From Tetranychus cinnabarinus (lineage: Eukaryota; Arthropoda; Arachnida; Trombidiformes; Tetranychidae): a stretch of DNA of 64,000 nucleotides. The position numbers were made by a program, and so were the translations under genes. The stretch is taken from NCBI GenBank assembly GCA_022266195.1, contig WHVY01000001.1, positions 15,996,001-16,060,000 on the forward strand, in the 5' to 3' direction. The stretch's first letter is position 1. Each line of letters begins with the position of its first letter. A model generated the notes under the pieces. It saw only the letters and a program-made list of their open reading frames with translations, was not told the DNA's origin and did not search any database. This document shows positions 13,544 through 24,736 of this stretch, one piece after another.

Positions 13544-16500
13544 TCACTTTTTGCGAACGTATCTCAGAATTATATAACCAAAGATTTGGGTAAACGTCAG
13601 GAAACAGAGTAAAATGAATGTATTTAAACCAATTGACTCTAAACCAGTTGTACTGCCAATCGTTTCCACTGTCATTAAAAGTTCATCTTTGGCTATAAAC
13701 AGTCCATTTCCTTCTAGAAGAGTTTCATTTCTTTTTATACAACTCGGGAATCTAGAGAAACTGGGCGAGCACCTATTAATCAGAAAGAAAAGAATTGCGA
13801 TTAGACAATTTGATCAATCAAAAAGGCTGAACAATATAACATCTGATTAGAAAATTAACTTTAGACTTTTCAATTTTTCATGTTTAACCAATTTTTAGTT
13901 TTATCTACGAACAATAGATGGTGATACTGACTTATTATTTTCGCGCATTTCGTTTAATAAAAGCTATTTATTTTTGATTGTTTAGAGTTAATTTGATAAT
14001 AGTTATTGTAAATGGTTTTCCTTCTTTTGTGCTTAATTTCTTAGTTAATTGGATTGTTGGCTAATATCTACTTACTTAATCGGAGGTCCATACATGAGCT
14101 CGATGATTTGCATATTTTGAAATGCATAGTGAACAATTGACAAATATTTGGCCCATGTTAACCATGATGGTACCATATTTGAGTAGAAGCCACCGAATAG
14201 ATTGGTTGACATGGAGTAAAGTGCTGATATTGTCATGGATACTTCGAGGTTACCTGTGGTTACACCGATTACAAAGCCCATCGTTTGTGCGACAACAGAG
14301 TTTAGTATAAAGAAAAACCATTGGACTATGAAAAGAGTTATGGAGTAAAAACTAAACATTGGATATGATATAAAATAAAAGGCAGTGGGTAAAGCCACTA
14401 TTGACGGTAAATCTCCAAGCAATTTGGCAATATAGTAAGCAGACAAGCGATAACATCCAGAGGCTCTTTCTTTATTTACTACTTCTTTCTCTGGGGGAAG
14501 AGAAACAAGTGTACCAAATAGAGCGAAAAGCTGCCAATATGAAGTTGCAAAAAACATCCAACCCCGGATATCATTGAGGGATGATTCTTGCCTTGGTATT
14601 TGAAACCACATTAAACCTGTAATTACTCCAAGTACAATAGCTTGGATCCAGTTCAATTTGGAAAGCATTCTTCCCCTTGATTGGTGGAAATTTCGCTGCA
14701 TTAATACTTTACATTGAGTCCAAAAAGAGGTTGGCCATTTACCGTAAGCTTCATTGCCTACAATACGACCAGTTGAAGAGTAACGTGATGATGGACTTAA
14801 CCTACTTCCTGCGTAGTTCATTTCATCATTTGAGGCTGCCAATGAATAAGAAGAAAAGGTTGCTGTTGAAAGGCGATCAGTTTCGGTCCAACTGGATCTT
14901 CCCGAATCATCATCATAACCGATTTTGGTATAAATTTTTGTCAACTTTTTACAAGGATCGATTATTACTCTAAGCTCTGTTGATCCAGGAGGTTTAGTGT
15001 CATGTCCATCAGGCCATAGAGGATTTGTGTCTCCACGGTCAGGGTCACCAACAAACTCACCATTGGGAGGTGTTACAGGAACCCGATTGTCAATGTCATC
15101 CTCATCACAATTCGAATCATGATGATTGTCTGGTTCCGTCTGATGATGATGTTCTGAAAGTGAATCTTGGCGATGATGATGACGTCTTTGATGAGAATGA
15201 TGATGCTGAATATGTTGGTGATGGGGATGGGGATTAAGTTCAGATTGGGAATTATCATCGGAATCTTGAGAATGGTGGTCAATGGAAGATGTTTTCATTT
15301 GATGAGACGATGGTGATGAAGAAGATGAAAGTGAAGGTGGTCTCGATCGTTGGGTTAAAGGTAATTTACTTAATCGACGAGCAGCTGATATTATCTTTTC
15401 TTGGTCTTGTTTGCTTCCCTTAATAGTTTCCATCATAAAATCAGCCGGATTATAATTTGGAGTGATTTCAAAGCCGATTGAAGAGAAAAAAGGAACAACC
15501 GAATGGGAGTCTCCAAAATACGCCAAATTACCATTGGATAATAACAATAATTTGTCAAGCAGATAAAATATCTGAGATGAAGGTTGATGAATACTGATAA
15601 TCACAATTTTACGCTCTTTCATTGCGTATTCCTTTAAAAATTTCATTATTCCTAAGGCAGTGCTGGAGTCTAAGCCAGATGTTGGTTCCTGTTAGTCACA
15701 TAAAAGAAACAAAAAGAAAGGATAAAAATTTCAATAATTAGATTCATTCAAATTTTAAGATTTTACGCAAATCATTAACCAAATTGAATCTTAAGCATCT
15801 GTGAAGCGCATAAATAATATCACTCATTTGAAAAGACATTCAACCATCAAAGGACAAAGTTGCAAATTACTGGAAATTTGAATTTATAAATGTAAAAACC
15901 AATGCTGTTATATTTCCCTCTGAATATCCAACACACAAGCAATTAAATCGTTATTCAACTATATCTATGAAGTATTTTGGTGCTGAAAAGGATGAAATTA
16001 AAGGGTAAAATCGTTTCACCAATCAACGTATCCAAGTATTTGATAAAAAAAGAAGAAGATTCTTGAAGACATAATTCTTGACTAGTGACAAAGTAATCAA
16101 TAAGGTGGATAATCATCAATCCCCGGAGAACCTGATATTTAAAATCAAGGCTAACTAAATTATTATATTACTCTACTTGAAATCCATTCAAGGTCGCTGT
16201 TAGACAATCAACAGACAAAATTATCTGTAAAATAATATAAACATGAAAGGCTTGTTATTCCCATCATTTACAACACGATAATCAAGATCACACCATGTCA
16301 ATTAATGTACAGCTGACGACGTGAGTATTAAAATGGTACCAGAAAGTTAATTATCGTCAAAAGAAAAGGTTGACTATTTGTTTAGTTACCTGGTCTTGAA
16401 TGTTATTTGATTTTGCTGAGATTCAATAAAATCGGATTGGATTATCTGGATTAACTATTCTCTGGTGTTTACTCATATTGTAACGTTGATTAACTGGTAA

Positions 16501-19033
16501 AGAGTATTAAATAGATTGACATCTAAGACAATCAATTGGTGTTGTTTTTTGCTTATTGATTGTCAGTCAACCTTTCGCCTTATAATTGGCTAAACATGTA
16601 AATGTTAGCTTGGACAGATGAAAGGATTGGAAATGAAATCCACTAAAAAGATGTATATTTTAATACATGTTATTTAATGGATAATTACAATTTAAATTGA
16701 TGTTGGAGGCAAAACAAATTTATAGTTTTTAATGGTAAAGTCAAGCCTTAAATTAGCTTCTAATTGCATTTGATTGTAAAGTTACTCAATTATAACTAGG
16801 CCAAGATTTCAATTTCAACAACAATTTAACCGAAAAGAGAAAAGAGAGAAAAAAAATCTTTTTTTCTTCATTTCTCTCCTTCTCATGTCCATGCTAATCA
16901 TTAATTAATTGTTCAGCTATTTTCAGTCTAAATGAGCTTTCTCATCATCAATTAAATTTCCGGGTTTACAGTGAAAATTAATAATAATGATGATGAAATA
17001 GAAGTACCTTTCAACTTTCAAAAGTGAAAAGTGAAAACAATCAATAAACTAAAGACGTTATCAACATCAATCAACATTCAACATTACCAGAAGATTAATA
17101 TCCCATCAATCCTTTACCATGTATTAATTGATGCTCATCTTATCAACAACAATTAGCCATTTGTGCAAGACTCAACAAACTGAGAAGTAAGTAAATAGCA
17201 AATGTTTCAATGTTTCTCATTCAACTAATGAAAATCTTTCTCTTTGTCCAGGATTAATTGGTCATTGGATTTGAGCGAAAATTGATTTAACAATTAATGG
17301 TTAACTGTTGGAAACAATTAAACTAAACAAACTTACATCTAAAAGCATTACACTTGGATTTGATAAAAGTTCACAAGCAATGTTGGCTCGTTTCTTTTCA
17401 CCTCCAGATAAACCTCGTCGCGAAGCATCACCAATAATGGTATCCATACATTGACCCAGGTCCAGAATGTCAATAATATTATCAACTTGCTTCATCTTCT
17501 GAGAGTAACTCATTGATTCAGGTAGACGAAGAATAGCGTTATACTAGAGAAATGGAAATAGATGAATTTAATTACAATTGACAATTGTTTAGGTGAGAAA
17601 AGGTGAAAAATCAAAAGAAATATTCAATTTCAAGTTTCATTTGAAATGTTTATTTTTTTTTCTTTCTTTCCAATCTTGAATCAGTTTAAATCCTGGTTAA
17701 CTTGATTTACTCGCTATTTCCATTGATTGCTATCAATTTGACTACTTAACTATGCTATAAATATAATTAATATCATTATACTGTTATTGTGATTTCATTA
17801 TATTAATCGGTTAGGTTGAGCAATCTGACAGCTAAAGCGAAAACATGAGATTTGTTGAAAGTCATTGTGATTATCGTATCAACAATCAAAATTTCAGTGT
17901 AAGATATACTGAATCAAGTTAACCAATTGAATTGATTATCAGCCAATTAATGAAATCTTGAACAATTTACTGTCAAGTTGCATCATTATGCGCATTTCAA
18001 GTCAAAAGAAACGGTAAAATCAAGAATCATTTTTATTCGAATTCAATGTTTTTTTCTCTCATTTTTTTCCCTCGCCAGAAACTTCTTAATAACAACAGTA
18101 AATGTTGATTTTACCCTAATTGTGTTTATAATTTGATCGTATAATGATTAATATTGATTGTGAAATTGAAATAACACTCACCTTAAGAGTCTGTCTAAGA
18201 GTTAAATTAGGTAGGAAAATGTCATGTTGAAGGACATAATTAATCTTTCGTTTCATCCTTTTATTAATCATCTCACCAGCAAGTGTAATACAACCTTGAT
18301 CAGGCTTTAATCTTCCGGATAAAACATTTAATAAACTTGATTTACCCGATCCTGATGGACCCATAATACCAAGAACTTGACCTGGCCTGGCATAACCATT
18401 AATATCGTCCAAAATGCGTCTGTTTTCCGTTAAACTTGAGGTTGCCGTTGAACAGCTATCATAGCTGTTGACTTGATTACGTTTATTATCATCTATTGTA
18501 ATTGAAACATCCTCACCTTTGCTGGCTCGACAAGATGATTTGGAGCAAAAAAGTCCATTACTTTTCACATTAAAAGGTTCATACAGAATAATATTCCTAA
18601 ACACTAACTCCATTGATCGGTGGTTATGATGGTGGTGATGGTGATGATGGTGTGAATGATGGTGATGGTGATGGCGATGATGGATATCAGGTTGAATCAA
18701 ACGATTTTCAGCTTTATTTGGATTGTCATATTTGCTTACTGAATCCTGTTGATCGAATGTTTGTTTATCATTTTGCTGATTTAAATGTTGATGGTGATGA
18801 TGATGATTAGGTTGATGATGTTGATCAACTTGTTGATCAGTTGTAGTCATTTGTTGATTGGTAATATTATATTTGGATATCGTTAAAGGACTCGATGTTG
18901 ATGACGGAGATGAAGATGAAGATGATGATGATACTGATATTGATATTAAAGATGATATTGTCTTTGTTGGTGATAATGATGGTGAAATGTTTTGACAATC
19001 AGCAAGAGTTGAAATTGTTTGATTGTTCATCAT
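13544..19033 (-). CDS. ABCG half transporter (ABC-2 type, E23/CG9990-like)
   Basis: Four exons in phase on the minus strand: 19033-18182, 17543-17337, 15688-14076, 13772-13544, giving 966 residues. An upstream in-frame stop supports the start at 19033. The ATPase comes first, as in all ABCG half transporters: Walker A GPSGSGKSS (residues ~225-233), Q-loop VLQHD, signature LSGGEKKR (~329-336), Walker B VMLLDEPTSGLD (~349-360), switch His in SIHQPS (~387). A membrane domain of about six helices follows (NWIQAIVLGVITGLMWFQI, GWMFFATSYWQLFALFG, ERASGCYRLSAYYIAKL). The last helix (LNTFILLCFLTFTQIFGY) is in the 75-residue exon 13772-13544; reading exon 3 through its donor stops after PPIK and loses it. 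The protein is longer than the usual 600-700 residues because of Ser- and His-rich tracts before Walker A and between switch loop and membrane domain. It should dimerise in a membrane to export lipids or small molecules; likeness to Drosophila E23/CG9990 is from memory and the substrate is unknown. Confidence 0.9.
18600..18800 (-). repeat. Coding (CAT/CAC)n poly-histidine tract in the ABCG N-terminus
   Basis: ATGGTG/GATGATG runs on the plus strand encode long histidine strings on the minus strand (residues about 77-138 of the transporter). A second His/Ser-rich tract in the same protein lies at about 15120-15360. Both avoid the ATPase and membrane segments, so they are probably disordered cytosolic inserts that grew by repeat slippage. 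Confidence 0.7.
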
Positions 19034-20340
19034 GAAATGCCGATTGCTCCTTTAAGGCGGTGACAGAGACTCACATCTTTCAGATGATTGGCAGTTTCTC
19101 TTCATCTTTTTCATCTTCTTTCTTTTTCTTTCTTTTTTCTTCCCTTCAATCCGGTGAAGGAGGAGACAAAGGTGATTAAACACTTATCTTCCTCTTCTTT
19201 TTACTTCTTTCTTTTCTCTCTCTTTTCTCTTCCTTTATCTTTCTTTTCCTTCTCTTCTGTAAAAAAAATGAAAAGACAAAATGAAATGATTTTGTTCAAC
19301 AAAAAAAACGTAAAGACAATCAATTGAAACAAAACTGATTAACAATTTGAATCATCAATCCAAGGCTAAAGGATAAGATTAACTCCAAGACAAATGGACA
19401 AACTTTGAGTATCGTTAACCATTTATCAACTGTCAATCCAATTGTCAATCCAATAATTGCAAGTCTAACTTTAGATATCAATTGTAAACTCATTTTCAAG
19501 TCAAATTTAGCGCACTTTTTCATTTATTTTTAAACTAATTTTGATTGATTTGCAAGAACAACTTCCTTTGTTTTCATTTTTCTGATTTATTTTCATTTTA
19601 ACAATTTCATTTGATTTTTACATTGCATGTTAACAGGAAAAGTCAAAAGCGCAAAGGACTGAATCAATATTGAACTGTTTGTTGAATAACATTTAACCCA
19701 CCATATTCAAGGTAACCAGTATTTAACCAATTGGTTAAATTGTATCAATTGGTTAACTAACACAGTAAACTAATTAAGCAGTTTGCTCAGTAGACAGTGA
19801 TTAGACCTATTAAAATGTCAAAATTAAAATACGGAAATGAATCCAATGAAAAATTAAGACATTTTGTTTTGAAAATCAAGTAAAAAATAAGTGTTGAGAT
19901 TGGATTGCATATTGGTCTAAATCAGTTAAACCAGAATCTCTCGAAGTTAGGAGATACTCGGGCTTTGCCTTCGAGTTTATGTCTCATAACTTGTCTCGAT
20001 TGTTAGTTGTTATATAAATATGTATGTTTATATGAGTGTACATTTTTACCGAGTTTAATAATCTTAACTCTGTTTTAATTGCATTAAGGTTAATTAAAGT
20101 CAAGAGGTTGACCAAAGATTAGTGATTTAAAAATAGTAAATTGAATGTTGTCTTTCATTTCCTGGTTCATCCATTCAATCAATCTTGAATTGCATCGTAA
20201 TTTAATTATCAGTTGTCTTTGAATGAAAATTTGCAAACAAGTTTATATCCCGAGTTGACCATCAAATTATCCAAATGTGAACAATGTTAACCTCTGACAG
20301 CGGGTCAACTTGACTCTGTATTTTTGAATCGCTATAAATG

Positions 20341-20410
20341 ACTGTTAGATTTCGCCTTGTTCCGGTCAAGGTGAAATGGTCAAGGTAAGTTGGTCATGCA
20401 AGGTCAGACA
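20341..20410 (+). promoter_or_regulatory. Cluster of AAGGTCA-like nuclear receptor half sites
   Basis: Within 45 bases the plus strand reads TCAAGGTGA, TCAAGGTAA and GCAAGGTCA, each close to the TCAAGGTCA monomer site bound by FTZ-F1/ERR-type receptors. A further AAGGTCACCTT palindrome lies near 20687. They are about 1.3-1.7 kb upstream of the ABCG start codon. This is motif reading only; the link to regulation is inference. Confidence 0.3.
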
Positions 20411-23400
20411 TTTGATGTCTTGGAGTGACCGAAATGCTAAGTCAACATAGCTGGACAACAAGACAAAAAGGTTGAGGAATTTGAGATTCTCAAAGGTTAC
20501 TCAATTGTCAACGTATTTCTCAGTGTATTTCACTTTTGTGTTACCCCAAAGATTATTGTATTTCATTGAGAGAAAAAAAGATTGAATGAAAAGATTTTCT
20601 TCTCTCTTCTTTTTGTCTTCTTTTGCTTTCTTTTTCATCTTCATTTTACAGGGTCATTTACTTTACTCAAGCAGCTGTCTTGAATAAAGGTCACCTTGTC
20701 TTGTCATTGGTGACACCTTTTATTAAGGTTAAACCATTAGCCCGACCTTTGTATGTGTGTGTGTGTTGCTTGAGTAAAGGTTAAGTAAGAAATGTAATGT
20801 TAACTTTGTTTGGGACAATTTTGAAGGATACTTTCTTTACTGACCTCTAATCCAAGTTCAATGGACAATAGGAACCACGTGAGTTATGTCTTCTTACTTT
20901 TGCCATTCTTTTCTTTTCTTGCCCATAATTGTCTAAATTTGGACACTTGACCCTCATAAATACACATGTACCTAGTGAGAGTAGCATTTTACTTCTGCAA
21001 TAAAAATGCTTTTCGTCTTCAAATGGTTTTCAAGTGAAAGCAAAAGAGAAAAGGTAAAAATTATTTTTACCAAGAAATTTCTCATTTCGGTTTTATGATT
21101 CAACTTTTATTTTATGTTTTACCTTAACCATTTGGTTAGGTAAACAGGCAACAATTAGCTGATGTTCACAAATCATCACTTAATCAATCTTCATCTGTAA
21201 ATACTGGTCAAGTCAGGCTGGAAATGTCAAGCCTAAGATAGTCTTGACTTGATGCTGTAAGGTTAAGCTTCTAGGTTGCAACACGGATTGATTGGCAAGT
21301 CAGTTTTATGAGGAAAAAGATTGTTGAATTGAAAAATTGATAAATCATAATTTCTTACTTATAATTGTAATCAACTGTTAAAATCAATGTTGAATGTTGA
21401 TCAAGAATAAATGATGAAATGAATTTTTTTGGGTAAAGATCACTTTGAATAAAGACACTTTCAATGATCACAATTCAAAGTACGTTTCATGACACTAGAT
21501 TAAATTATTGGTACAAAACTGAAAACAAAAAACACAGATTGCCGTTGATACTGAACTTGATACTGACTGAAGCCGAGTAAATGAAAACTTTGTGTGCCTA
21601 TTAAAAGCTATCCAACCCTTAAACTAGTTTCAATCTTGATCATCATTAATGCCTCTTCCGCATCACCTTGTCATCATCAACTGATTGCTCTTTAACTTTT
21701 CAACTTTAACAACAAAATATACCTTTGATTGTGTAAATGATCATCATTCTTGGATCAACCAACAACATCATCTTCCGGATCAAGCAAACAAAAAAACAAC
21801 AACAAAAATAAACCATTCCCTGGTACAAGTTGGTTACGACAATTTACAAGATTTGCTGTTTTCACCTTGATTTATAATTGATTTATAAAGAAATTAAATT
21901 TGCCTTGAGTTACAATTAGCTTGATGATAAGAATGATCACAATCACTAAACATTTGTCTAATGTAAGAGTTGAATTTTTGGTCCAAAAAAGGTTTTCAAT
22001 TTTCTGGTCAAAACATCATTTTTCCCTTTCTGTCCATTGACACTTCAAACTACTTTTACCTCAAATAGCTTCAAATGGTGAACATTAAGATGAACATAAA
22101 GATGAACGTAAAGATGATTATGAAGATAATTGTTGATGTTTCTTTGGATTATTGAGAAATTAAAATGAACAAAAATTGTCGATTTACATGATTGTATCGA
22201 GACGTTAGTTAATAGGTTTGTGGGACAATATTGATGATCACTTTGGGTGACAATTTAATGTCACCAAGACATTTATTAACCGGTTATTGATCTGTTTCCT
22301 CCTTTTCATTATAATCATCTTCATCTGTATCTTCATTTTAATCACTATTTTTGTTTTGGTTAAACAATTTTTCGCAACATTTTTCCACTTCTTTTTGTTT
22401 TTGCACCTTTTTTCAGCTGGTTTAGGCGCCAAAGTGTTCAATGAATGATCAAGATGAACATGATGAATGAAAAGAATCATGATTGGGAAAGAAAGAAAAA
22501 AGAAAAAGGAAAAAGAAAAAGAAAAAAGTTGAACATCTGATTGAACTTGAATGATATTATAATAAAACATCTGATCTTCTTTGACCCTAACCCGTCTTTA
22601 AATTTCAGGTTTAAAGCGCTTATTAAACTAGTTTCCGTCTTCCGCATCATCTTCACTCTTCTATCTCCATCCTCATCGTCTTCACCAGTCAGTCTTCCCT
22701 TTTTTGGGTCTAAAAAAAGGGTAAGAGTTTGAAAAATGAGATGAAAAGTCTTGAATAACTTTTATATCCACTTGTTTATCATCTTCAGTTTTTACCTTCT
22801 TCCTGATTCAGGCAGACAGGGAAGTGCCTTTTTTGGATACTTTTCACGGAATCAGATAAATTGACATAGATGAATGTAAATACACAATGAAACCTGCAAG
22901 ATTACCTGTGATTAAAGAGTTTAAACACTGGCTTTCAATATTAATGGCATCTTGGTTTTTTGGGTTTAAGTGCATCTTGCTGTTAACCTTAGTCTTTTCA
23001 TATTTCACCGTTGTTGCTGGCTATTGTTTTGGGTTTATTGTTGCTAATTGAGCATTTTAGTGATTAATTGATTAAACATAATTTACATGAGTTAATTAAC
23101 AGGAAATAGAATGGGTAATTTGAGAAGAGAAGAAGAAGAAAAATGTTCAAATTAAGATTGTTAACAGTATCAAATGGTAAATAACAAGTTGCTTGGATAA
23201 TAGTTACGCTTCATTTGAAGACTAGTACAAGGGCAATCTATTTAAAGTTCATTCAACTTTTCATCAGCACGCGGGTGAACATGATAAGGGATGAGAAGGA
23301 TGAGAAGAGGAAAGAGATTATTAAGAAGGAAAGAAAGAGAAAAATAGAGAGTAAATTAGCTTTCAAGCTTAAATGATTACTCTGATGGTTCTTCATCAGT

Positions 23401-24173
23401 TGACGATCATGAAAAGGGAAGGAAAAAAAATGAAGAAGAAGAAGAAAAACAAAAACAAAAATTTTGCTTTCTTTACTCAAACAAAAATGGGTTACCAAGA
23501 TGATTCCAAGATTGATGGTCCAAAAAGTCAAAGGGTCAACTAGATTAATGCGTTTTTTTTCTGGTTCAAGTTCAACTTTGATTTTGGGTAACACTTGGGT
23601 TTGGGTTAACGGTTTGGGTTAACATTTGGGCTTTTTACTAGTAAGTTTTTGCATCTTCAACTCATCCTTTTCCTTGCAGACTCTTTCCTTAGTTAATGTC
23701 AATGAACTTACATTTCTTACTTGCTTTCAATTAGACTGTTGCTTAACTTTAACGTTTTTTATTGTATAATGTTCATTATTAACCGATGAAACAATGTCAT
23801 CGACTTGAGCTGAATTTTTCCTCAAATCAAGAGATGAAGTAAAGAGTCAAGATTATGTAATGAGGAAGATGCTCAATGATTAAGATGATGAGAGAAAGTG
23901 AAAGATGCAAAAGTGAGTAACCTCTCAGTTAACTATCAATTGGAATCAGTATTGTGTTCAGATCATTGGCATGTTACTCTTTATCTTGGTGGAGGCTCAA
24001 TCACTTTCAAACTTATTTCACTCTCATCTTAACCATGTTCATCTTTTTTTCCTCTTGATTATCACTTGCCATTTCATTTATCAATCTTGACTGTTTCCTT
24101 AAATCAGGAAACCAATGTTAAGATGAAGACAATTGAAAAATTACACTGCAAATGAGGTTTAATGAAAGGATGG

Positions 24174-24198
24174 CGATGATGATGATGATGATGATGAT
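24174..24198. repeat. (GAT)n microsatellite
   Basis: About eight uninterrupted GAT units follow GGC, then continue imperfectly to about 24220. The tract is noncoding, upstream of the lysozyme gene. Confidence 0.85.
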
Positions 24199-24736
24199 AA
24201 TGATAGTTATGATGATGATCAATAGATGATGCGGAAGAGACTCACAATGGATGAAACTAGTTTAAGGGCAGGTAAGATTATCATCAAGTTTGGTTAGGGT
24301 CTGCTGATGAACCATTCAAATGGCTTTAAACATCTTTCAAGTTCAACATGAAATGTTAGTCTTTTGTATGCAATGTTAACACTTTTTCAACCATATAAAC
24401 ACCACAAATGTTGATGTTAATAATAAACAATTTACTAATGGTGTTAAGCTTTAATTGTTGACAAATTGATGTATGTTTATATCTCCTTTCAATTGTCCTA
24501 CAAACCTAATTGACTTGATTAACGCATAGTGTTGTTTTTTCCTGAAAATAAAAACGCTTCAACCATCAACACCAAATAAGCTTTGTATATTTTTGTTTTG
24601 CCTTTTGATTTATTCAACCTTTGCTTCTTGAGTCTGTCTATTTCTTTCTCTTTCTTCTTCTTCTTTCTGTCTTTTCCTCTTTCTTTCTTGTTTACAATTT
24701 GATGGTGATCAATGTGATTAGTTAATTGTTGTTCAA

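Larger units (their letters stand above)
19034..24736. other. 5.7-kb gene-poor interval upstream of ABCG and lysozyme genes
   Basis: The minus-strand ABCG gene and the plus-strand lysozyme gene face away from each other, so both promoters should lie here. The sequence is AT-rich with many short palindromes (such as ACCAATTGGT near 19729), pyrimidine tracts, and a (GAT)n run at 24174-24198. I found no open frame with coding character and splice support. Confidence 0.5.

Noticed and set aside
13614..13850. Plus-strand 78-codon frame downstream of Dscam
   Set aside because: It is the reverse-strand shadow of the last ABCG exon (13772-13544), which has homology, phase and splice support.
15025..15282. 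Frames of Asp/His-rich or Ile-rich repeats opposite the ABCG gene
   Set aside because: Shadows of the His-rich coding repeat in other frames.
19920..20040. CTCGAAG / CTTCGAG inverted pair considered as a terminator or small RNA hairpin
   Set aside because: Only seven paired bases around a long loop; expected by chance at this scale.
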